A stretch of DNA of 9,936 nucleotides from positions 1 through 9,936 of the forward strand of contig JAMDCW010000105.1 of the NCBI GenBank assembly GCA_023489405.1. Direction: 5' to 3'. Position 1 is the first letter of the stretch; each line of letters begins with the position of its first letter. The notes below the pieces were generated by a model. The model saw nothing but the letters and a program-made list of their open reading frames with translations. It did not search any database and was not told where the DNA came from. Source of the DNA: Chloroflexota bacterium (GTDB lineage: Bacteria > Chloroflexota > UBA4733). Positions 5,014 through 9,936 of the stretch are shown here, piece by piece. The position numbers and the translations under genes are program-made.

Positions 5014-7377
5014 CTATAGCGATACGATGGTGACACCATCCCCACCTTCTCCTGCAACTCCTAGACGAAAGGAGCGCACGAGTGGATGGCTCGTGAGATG
5101 TTCATGGACGACCTGACGGACAGCACCACTACCACGACCATGGATAATACGTGCTGAGGGCAAGCCAGCGCGCACTGCATCATTCAGAAACTGTTCCAAG
5201 CTGTTTTTCACTTCGGCTACCCGGCATCCACGCAAATCGAGCTCCGTGTGTACATCCGGGCTGGGAGGCAGGGTGACGCTGCGTTCTCGCCGCTGCCACA
5301 CTTCAAGCGCATCGTTTCGCTGGGTAGTATCGGCTCGCCTTGCCCTCGTGAGGTCAGAGAGGCGTGTGCGGATGGTGAGGTTGCCAACTTGAATTTCGCC
5401 AACACCATGATCGCGATCGACACGTAGAACTTTTCCTGTCTGCTGGAGTCGACCAATGGTAACGAAATCTCCTGGGGTAAAATCCTCTTGACGGCTGTGG
5501 ACCTTCTGCGGTTGTCGATGCTGGTGCTGCTCGAGAATCTCACGCAAGATCGCTGCGCTTTCCTCCTGGAGGTGTTGTACTTCTTGACGCGCAGCAAGGC
5601 TTTGAGCACGCTGACGTAAGGAATTGAGTTCACGGCGTAGGTGTTCAAGTTCCGTTTCTTCTTGGCGGATTAATGACGCTAGGCGATCTTCACGATCACG
5701 TTCCCATTCTTGGTGTTCTCGTTTGAGCTGTTGCACGATAGCAGCCGCCTGCCGTTCTAAGCGCTGCTCCTCACTACGTGCACGTTCTGCTTCTTGACGA
5801 TCCCGGATAATCTGTGCTAACAGCGAATCGATCTCCAGCTCTTGGGGCGTCAGCAACGCCGTCGCCTGATGAACAATTGCTACGGGCAAGCCCAACTGAA
5901 TCGCGATTGCCAGGGCATTGCTCCGTCCCGGCAACCCCATCTGGAGACGATAGGTTGGCGACAGCGTCTCCACATTGAACTCCATAGAGGCATTCTGGAT
6001 ACCTGGGGTCACCTGGGCATACGCTTTCAATTCCGCATAGTGCGTTGTCGCCAGCGTAAGGACACCATGCTGCTGTAAGTGTGACAACACGGCGCGAGCT
6101 AATGCTGAACCTTCTACAGGATCGGTGCCTGCCCCTAGCTCGTCAAGCACGACGAGGTCACCAGTCTGCAGACCTTGGAGCATGCGAATGATGGTCGTGA
6201 GATGAGAGGAAAAGGTTGATAAACTCTGTTCGATACTCTGCTCATCACCGATATCCGCCCACACTCCACCAATTGCTCCGATGACGGAGCCTTCCGCTGC
6301 AGGGATATGCAGACCAGAGAGCGCCATAGCCGTGAGCAAGCCAACTGTTCGGAGTGCTACCGTTTTCCCGCCGGTATTTGGGCCGGTAATGACGATTTGT
6401 GTCCATTCACGCCCGAGGGAGAGAGTGAGCGGTACGACTGTGCCACGCAAGAGTGGATGGCGTGCTTCTCGCAGCTCTATGACCGTTTCGTCCATCAATA
6501 TAGGGCGAACCGCGTTATGAGCTACGGCGTAGCGTGCCTTCGCCAACGCCAGATCAATGGCCGCGAGTGAGATCACATTCCGCTGCAGCGCTGCCGCCTC
6601 GTGGCCGACCTGGCGAGACAGCTCGGTGAGGATGCGCTCTATTTCATGGCGTTCCTGAATCTGGAGTGTACGGATAGCGTTATTGAGCTCCACTACTGCT
6701 AGCGGCTCGATGAACACGGTGGCACCGCTCGCCGACTGATCGTGTACGATTCCCGGGAGCTGATTGCGCGCGTCAGCACGCACCGGCAGGACGTAGCGAT
6801 CATCGCGCATCGTGATGATCGCATCTTGCAGAGCGGAACGGTGCGTATTCAAGTAGCTCTGGAGACGTTCTTGAATGCGAAGCTGCGCCGTACGGATCTC
6901 TGAGCGCAGCCGGTGTAGCTCGGGACTTGCACTATCGAGAATCTGGCCATCATCTGAGATTGCGGACCGGAGAGTACGATGGAGGTCTCTCAGAGGGCTG
7001 ATAGCAGAGCCGAACGCACAGAGTTCTGGATAGCGATCGGTGTTGAGCTGCACTAAAGTATTGCCAACGAACTGGCCACTCTCGATTGTTCGGGCAATAG
7101 CAGCGAGCTGGCCGACCTCGAGCAGGCCTCCGCGTTCCGCGCGGTCAACGAGCGGCCGGATATCCTCGGCGCCTCGTATCGAAAAATCCGGACGTGTCCC
7201 TAAGAGCGCTACTCCTTCAGCGGTCAGTTCCTGCCAGCGCTCAACCATGGAGCGATCACTTGAGGGGGAAAGAGCAAGAGCCAACTCCCGGCTTGCTGAA
7301 AAGGCTGTGTAATCCGCAAGCTGCTTCAGAACTTTTGGCAGTTCCAACACCTCGAGAGATTTACGATCCATCACCAA
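5014..7377 (-). CDS. mutS2: MutS2 family ATPase/endonuclease with Smr domain
   Basis: A 787-residue MutS2, full length for the family. It has the helical core and clamp (to ~300), with RYVLPVRADARNQLPGIVHD and SGATVFIEP at 194-225. The ATPase domain shows Walker A GPNTGGKT (332-339), the STFSSHL loop (387-393), Walker B VVLDELGAGTDP (409-420) and TTHYAELKAYA (444-454). A charged coiled coil follows (~515-620), then a KOW-like beta segment (~633-680) and a C-terminal Smr nuclease domain with ELDLRG (712-717), HGRGSGAVR (746-754) and GGDGVTIVSL. MutS2 lacks the mismatch-recognition domain of MutS. It acts on recombination intermediates and, in Bacillus, in rescue of collided ribosomes. TTG (7377), GTG (7374) and ATG (7371) stand in a row; AAGGTG at 7387-7392 is 9 bases from the TTG, so that is taken as the start. 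It lies 68 bases after the VOC gene on the same strand and may share its transcript. Confidence 0.96.
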   Translation of the reverse strand: MVMDRKSLEVLELPKVLKQLADYTAFSASRELALALSPSSDRSMVERWQELTAEGVALLGTRPDFSIRGAEDIRPLVDRAERGGLLEVGQLAAIARTIESGQFVGNTLVQLNTDRYPELCAFGSAISPLRDLHRTLRSAISDDGQILDSASPELHRLRSEIRTAQLRIQERLQSYLNTHRSALQDAIITMRDDRYVLPVRADARNQLPGIVHDQSASGATVFIEPLAVVELNNAIRTLQIQERHEIERILTELSRQVGHEAAALQRNVISLAAIDLALAKARYAVAHNAVRPILMDETVIELREARHPLLRGTVVPLTLSLGREWTQIVITGPNTGGKTVALRTVGLLTAMALSGLHIPAAEGSVIGAIGGVWADIGDEQSIEQSLSTFSSHLTTIIRMLQGLQTGDLVVLDELGAGTDPVEGSALARAVLSHLQQHGVLTLATTHYAELKAYAQVTPGIQNASMEFNVETLSPTYRLQMGLPGRSNALAIAIQLGLPVAIVHQATALLTPQELEIDSLLAQIIRDRQEAERARSEEQRLERQAAAIVQQLKREHQEWERDREDRLASLIRQEETELEHLRRELNSLRQRAQSLAARQEVQHLQEESAAILREILEQHQHRQPQKVHSRQEDFTPGDFVTIGRLQQTGKVLRVDRDHGVGEIQVGNLTIRTRLSDLTRARRADTTQRNDALEVWQRRERSVTLPPSPDVHTELDLRGCRVAEVKNSLEQFLNDAVRAGLPSARIIHGRGSGAVRQVVHEHLTSHPLVRSFRLGVAGEGGDGVTIVSL

Positions 7378-7445
7378 TCAGATAATCACCTTCGCCAGCC
7401 GAACTATCTATCGCGCATCATACCCTGCGGATCCAACAGCGGCAT

Positions 7446-8378
7446 TTACACGCTTGCCACTGCAGTGCTGAAGGAGGCGGCAACACTGTAATCCACGCCG
7501 TTGGTATGGAGTAAAAGCAGATTGCCCCACGGATCACGCACAGACCAAGCCTTTCCGAGGCGTACCAGGTGATATCCACTATGAGCGAGCCGATCTGCTA
7601 CAGCATCACGTGCTGTATCTGACGCAAAGGTCAATGTGAAGAAGCGAAGCTGCGCCGTATCGGCAGGAGCCGGTTTCGCACCCGCAGAATGCCAGGTATT
7701 CAAACCAAGATGATGATGATATCTGCCGGCAGAGATGAAGAGCGCGCCAGGAAAAGTCGAAACGACGTCGAAACCGAGAAGACGGTGGTAGAACTCTTCC
7801 ACGCGGGTGAGATCTCCGGCCTGGAGATGGATGTGCCCTATGATCGTGCCACTGGGCAAGCCTTGCCAGGAGCCGCCTTGACGGTCCGCCTCTTGTACCA
7901 TGCCCTGGACGTCGACCGGCTCGGTCGCCATACGCACGCGCCCGTGATTCCACTGCCACTCGCTGCGGGGACGGTCGCGATAGACTTCTATACCATGTCC
8001 ATCTGGATCGCGCAGGTAAAAGGCTTCGCTCACGAGATGATCACCTTGACCGGGTGGGGGAAAGTCGAGCGACAGATAGTGGCGCAGCCAGCTCCCTAGA
8101 TCGGCACGCGAAGGCAGCAGAAGAGCAAAATGGTAGAGGCCGGTTACGCCATCGGTTGGCCAAGGCCGTGCGCCGCGCTGCTCGACAAGCAACACGAGCA
8201 AGTTCCCTCCTGCCCCCAGTGCCGCGTCATGTGTCCCTTTCTCAAGGACGGCAAACCCCAGAGCCTGAGTATAGTAGTCGAGTGAGCGCTGCAAGTCAGC
8301 AACGCTCAGCGACACGAGACCGATCTGGGTAGCAGGGTCGATGGGAACGACCGGTTCAGCATCTTCGGGTACCGCCAT
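7446..8378 (-). CDS. Two-domain VOC protein, CatE-like (COG2514) putative ring-cleaving dioxygenase
   Basis: A 310-residue protein made of two vicinal-oxygen-chelate modules (~15-140 and ~177-300). The family pattern is clear: VSLSVADLQRSLDYYTQALGF, YHFALLLPSRADL, LRDPDGHGIEVYRDRP and EWQW in the first half; IGHIHLQAGDLTRVEEFYHRLLGFDV, YHHHLGLNTW and VRDPWGN in the second. Candidate metal ligands are His83 and Glu131 in the first module, and His182 and one of His221-223 in the second. The first-strand His of module 1 is Leu21 and the last-strand Glu of module 2 is Leu289, so neither half has a full His-His-Glu set. Members are annotated as catechol 2,3-dioxygenase, but the substrate here is unknown. 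The ATG at 8378 is chosen over an in-frame GTG at 8393 because GGGGAGGTG ends only 4 bases upstream of it. It is likely transcribed from 8460-8488 and may read on into mutS2. Confidence 0.85.
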   Translation of the reverse strand: MAVPEDAEPVVPIDPATQIGLVSLSVADLQRSLDYYTQALGFAVLEKGTHDAALGAGGNLLVLLVEQRGARPWPTDGVTGLYHFALLLPSRADLGSWLRHYLSLDFPPPGQGDHLVSEAFYLRDPDGHGIEVYRDRPRSEWQWNHGRVRMATEPVDVQGMVQEADRQGGSWQGLPSGTIIGHIHLQAGDLTRVEEFYHRLLGFDVVSTFPGALFISAGRYHHHLGLNTWHSAGAKPAPADTAQLRFFTLTFASDTARDAVADRLAHSGYHLVRLGKAWSVRDPWGNLLLLHTNGVDYSVAASFSTAVASV

Positions 8379-8459
8379 CGTACACCTCCCCACTACTCTC
8401 TGATTGAAGCGCCGAGCACAAATACGCCATTGACGCTACGGAGCTGCTGTGCGCAGCCC

Positions 8460-8488
8460 ATACTATACTACATAAGCCTAAAGATCAA
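8460..8488 (-). promoter_or_regulatory. Candidate sigma-70-type promoter for the VOC gene
   Basis: On the minus strand TTGATC (8483-8488) is followed after 17 bases by TAGTAT (8460-8465), with an alternative TATAGT (8462-8467) at 15 bases. Transcription would start near 8453 and leave a leader of about 75 bases before the VOC ATG. This is read by eye, and the -35 matches the consensus only in part. Confidence 0.4.
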
Positions 8489-8632
8489 CCGGCGTCTCCA
8501 CCGCCGGAACAGCAGAGGCATCACCTATAAGGGCGGCGACATCGGCTCATCCTGCATGTACTTACCGACCTTCGCACGTTCGGCGAGAAATGGTCGCGTC
8601 CGCTTCAAGCAACCAATCACTGACTGAGAGGG

Positions 8633-8659
8633 TTGTAGCTCCTCGATATGTCGTATACT
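8633..8659 (+). promoter_or_regulatory. Candidate promoter of the tRNA cluster
   Basis: TTGTAG (8633-8638) and TATACT (8654-8659) are 15 bases apart, 26 bases before tRNA-Leu. The -10 is near consensus; the spacing is a little short. Its position directly upstream of the first tRNA supports it. Confidence 0.45.
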
Positions 8660-8685
8660 GGCGATCGCGTGTCGGGTATTCCCGC

Positions 8686-8770
8686 GCCGGAGTGGCGAAA
8701 TGGCAGACGCGGCAGTCTCAAAAACTGCTGGGGGGAAACTTCCGTGCGGGTTCGACTCCCGCCTCCGGCA
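8686..8770 (+). tRNA. tRNA-Leu (anticodon CAA)
   Basis: An 85-base class II tRNA. The acceptor GCCGGAG (8686-8692) pairs with CTCCGGC (8763-8769), with discriminator A at 8770. The anticodon stem GCAGT/ACTGC encloses the loop CTCAAAA, giving anticodon CAA, which reads UUG. A long variable arm (TGGGGGGAAACTTCCGT) and the T arm GCGGG-TTCGACT-CCCGC complete the fold. The long variable arm and the A discriminator are those of leucine tRNAs. CCA is not encoded. Confidence 0.96.
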
Positions 8771-8793
8771 CTGGCAAAGCCCGCTCGAGGTAA

Positions 8794-8864
8794 TGCGGAG
8801 TGGTGTAGTGGTAACACAGGCGCCTTTGGAGCGTCTATCCCTGGTTCGAATCCAGGCTCCGCAG
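8794..8864 (+). tRNA. tRNA-Gln (anticodon TTG)
   Basis: A 71-base tRNA. The acceptor TGCGGAG (8794-8800) pairs with CTCCGCA (8857-8863), with discriminator G at 8864. The D arm is GTG-TAGTGGTAA-CAC. The anticodon stem GGCGC/GCGTC contains one G-U pair around the loop CTTTGGA, giving anticodon TTG. The T arm is CCTGG-TTCGAAT-CCAGG. A U at position 1 and a G discriminator are usual for glutamine tRNAs. CCA is not encoded. It lies 23 bases after tRNA-Leu, so the two are probably cotranscribed. Confidence 0.95.
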
Positions 8865-8869
8865 CGTGG

Positions 8870-8893
8870 TATACTAGCGGGCGGTTCGCCCGC
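8870..8893 (+). promoter_or_regulatory. TATACT box plus GC-rich hairpin between tRNA-Gln and tRNA-Asn
   Basis: The 33-base spacer holds TATACT (8870-8875), the same hexamer as the -10 box proposed for the cluster, followed by an inverted repeat GCGGGCG/CGCCCGC around GTT (8877-8893). The hexamer could give tRNA-Asn its own promoter, with the -35 falling inside tRNA-Gln. The hairpin could instead aid processing or termination, but it has no T-run. Confidence 0.35.
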
Positions 8894-8897
8894 GCGA

Positions 8898-8972
8898 TCC
8901 TCGATAGCTCAACGGTAGAGCAGGCGGCTGTTAACCGCAAGGTTGTAGGTTCGAATCCTACTCGAGGAGCCA
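8898..8972 (+). tRNA. tRNA-Asn (anticodon GTT), CCA encoded
   Basis: The acceptor TCCTCGA (8898-8904) pairs with TCGAGGA (8962-8968). The discriminator G (8969) is followed directly by CCA (8970-8972). The D arm is GCTC-AACGGTA-GAGC, the anticodon stem GGCGG/CCGCA encloses the loop CTGTTAA (anticodon GTT), and the T arm is GTAGG-TTCGAAT-CCTAC. The anticodon stem has one weak closing pair (G-A). It is the only one of the three tRNAs here with a genomic CCA, and the last gene before the change in base usage downstream. Confidence 0.96.
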
Positions 8973-9001
8973 AATACCCCAAATCCCGAATTGTTCTCTG
9001 C

Positions 9002-9011
9002 GTGTTAACAC
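9002..9011. promoter_or_regulatory. Perfect palindrome, candidate operator of the GH2 gene
   Basis: GTGTTAACAC is a perfect 10-bp palindrome 79 bases before the GH2 start codon. TTAACA inside it could act as a weak -35 for TAAACG at 9028-9033 (17-base spacing), so a repressor bound here would block transcription. Sugar-hydrolase genes are often controlled by LacI-type repressors that bind such palindromes, but no regulator gene is in the window. ACCCCA (8976-8981) and TGGGGT (9015-9020) also flank it as an inverted repeat. Confidence 0.3.
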
Positions 9012-9090
9012 TCGTGGGGTTGGCCAGTAAACGTTTCTATGTCCCCACCAAGTATCATCTCTCTGTTCACTACAGGAATGGAGAGCAACG

Positions 9091-9936
9091 ATGACATCCA
9101 TCACGATAACCTCTGCCCCCCAGCTTCCTCGCCCCGAACACCCCAACCCCATCTTTCAGCGCCCTCACTGGCTCTCGCTCAACGGCTCTTGGGACTTCGC
9201 CTTCGACCCCCACAATCAGGGTGAACACGCCCACTGGTGGCATCATCCCTCCCCCGTCCCCTTCGAGCGCCAGATCACCGTCCCCTTCCCTTGGGAGAGC
9301 CCTCTTTCCGGCATCTGCTCCCCATCCTATAGAGGCGCTGCCTGGTACCGCCGCACCATCTCAATCCCCACCGCCTGGCGCGAGCGCCGCCTCCACCCTC
9401 ACATCATCTTCGGCGCCGTCGACTGGGAAGCGCGTCTCTGGGTCAACGGCCTCCTCGCCGGTGAACACCAGGGTGGCTACTCCACCTTCGATTTTGACCT
9501 CTATCGCTTCTGTCACAACGACGCCCCTGTCACCGTCGCTCTTCGTGCCTACGACGCCGCCGATGCCGCTACTCTCAACGGCAAACAAGTCCCCCACTGG
9601 TACACCTACACCAGTGGTATCTGGCAGCCCGTCTGGCTCGAAGCCCGCCCGGCCGACTACATCAAATCCCTCCATCTCCAACCCTCCCTCGCCCAATCCC
9701 ATATCCTCGCCACTACCAGCCTCTTTATCACGACTTCCGGCACTTTCACCCTCTCCCTCGACTCCCCCGACCATGCCTTTCCATCAACCCGTCAATCCTT
9801 CCAGCTCAGCGCCGGCGAAACCACCGTCACGCTCACCATTCCCATTGCTTGTCCCCACCCCTGGTCCCCCGACGACCCTTTCCTCTACCACATCACCGCC
9901 ACTCTCAGTAGCAACGACAGTGACCCCGACCGCGTC
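9091..9936 (+). CDS. Glycoside hydrolase family 2 protein, 5' part (gene runs off the window)
   Basis: The frame is open from the ATG at 9091 to the window end (282 codons, no stop); the 3' part is missing. The visible part covers the GH2 sugar-binding jelly-roll domain (~25-190) and most of the Ig-like beta-sandwich (~190-275). Family marks are WLSLNGSWDFAFD (27-39), VPFPWESPLSG (64-74), AWYRRTISIP (84-93), FGAVDWEARLWVNG (107-120), HQGGYSTFDFDL (126-137), TSGIWQPVWLE (174-184) and PWSPDDPFLY (257-266). The catalytic TIM barrel would lie downstream, so beta-galactosidase, beta-glucuronidase and beta-mannosidase cannot be separated. There is no signal peptide, which suggests a cytoplasmic enzyme. 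A purine-rich GGAATGGAGAG at 9075-9085 supplies the ribosome site. Of the first 60 codons 35 end in C, against 22 of 60 in the thrC-like gene, and the coding strand is very pyrimidine-rich: possible horizontal transfer. Confidence 0.88.
   Translation, partial: MTSITITSAPQLPRPEHPNPIFQRPHWLSLNGSWDFAFDPHNQGEHAHWWHHPSPVPFERQITVPFPWESPLSGICSPSYRGAAWYRRTISIPTAWRERRLHPHIIFGAVDWEARLWVNGLLAGEHQGGYSTFDFDLYRFCHNDAPVTVALRAYDAADAATLNGKQVPHWYTYTSGIWQPVWLEARPADYIKSLHLQPSLAQSHILATTSLFITTSGTFTLSLDSPDHAFPSTRQSFQLSAGETTVTLTIPIACPHPWSPDDPFLYHITATLSSNDSDPDRV

Larger units (their letters stand above)
8394..8685. other. Non-coding gap between the VOC gene and the tRNA cluster
   Basis: These 292 bases hold no convincing protein gene; the only small open frame has no Shine-Dalgarno and no familiar sequence. 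Visible items are the minus-strand promoter candidate at 8460-8488, a GC-rich hairpin CCGGCG/CGCCGG with a 7-base loop at 8489-8507 just upstream of that promoter, and the plus-strand promoter candidate at 8633-8659. The hairpin has no T-run, so it is not a standard terminator. Confidence 0.5.

Noticed and set aside
5026..5040. Palindrome GATGGTGACACCATC as a bidirectional terminator
   Set aside because: It encodes the conserved Gly-Asp-Gly-Val-Thr-Ile end of the Smr domain and lacks T-runs on either side.
8617..8982. Minus-strand open frame of 121 codons across the tRNA cluster, with phrases such as GFEPTTLRLTAA
   Set aside because: This is the well-known false protein produced by reading tRNA genes on the opposite strand; all three tRNAs fold fully on the plus strand.
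8648..9094. Plus-strand open frame of 148 codons over the tRNAs
   Set aside because: It runs through three complete tRNA genes and has no ribosome site or family resemblance.
9361..9774. Minus-strand Gly/Val-rich open frame opposite the GH2 gene
   Set aside because: It is a mirror of the C-ending codons of the GH2 gene, and its product is low in complexity.
1..9936. CRISPR array, insertion sequence or transposase, phage genes, toxin-antitoxin pair
   Set aside because: No regularly spaced repeats, no transposase or integrase motifs and no small paired genes of that kind were found on either strand.

Overview
The window is a stretch of bacterial chromosome of moderate GC content. It carries mostly housekeeping genes in short divergent and convergent blocks, with several GTG and TTG starts. 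A thrC / NIL-domain / MoaD-like cassette behind what looks like the tail of a SAM riboswitch, purM-purN, mutS2, and a CatE-like two-domain VOC protein together suggest a member of the Chloroflexota (Thermomicrobia-like). That placement is an inference from gene content; no rRNA or other marker fixes it.

Layout. (1) Positions 1-1980, plus strand: a leader whose first ~20 bases resemble the 3' end of an S-box (SAM-I) riboswitch, then a zinc-ribbon threonine-synthase-family enzyme, a stand-alone NIL-domain protein and a ThiS/MoaD-type sulfur-carrier protein ending in Gly-Gly-Ser. (2) 2038-3692, minus strand: purM then purN, overlapping by four bases, for two steps of purine synthesis. (3) 3939-5006, plus strand: a NiCoT-type Ni/Co permease, divergent from purM. 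(4) 5014-8378, minus strand: a two-domain VOC (CatE-like) protein followed by mutS2, which converges on the permease with 7 bases between stop codons. (5) 8394-8685: non-coding, holding outward-facing promoter candidates. (6) 8686-8972, plus strand: tRNA-Leu(CAA), tRNA-Gln(TTG) and tRNA-Asn(GTT). (7) 9091 to the window edge, plus strand: the 5' part of a glycoside hydrolase family 2 gene whose codons are strikingly C-ending compared with thrC.

How the genes may work together. The most interesting block is the first. A fold-type II PLP enzyme that normally acts on O-phosphohomoserine is encoded with a NIL-domain protein (a domain tied to methionine and homocysteine biology) and a thiocarboxylate-type sulfur carrier, apparently under SAM control. 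This fits a sulfur-carrier-dependent route to homocysteine/methionine better than plain threonine synthesis, but that is a hypothesis. The second point of interest is the border just after tRNA-Asn, where base usage changes and a sugar-hydrolase gene starts behind a perfect 10-bp palindrome. This could be the edge of a tRNA-associated island or simply a regulated carbohydrate locus.
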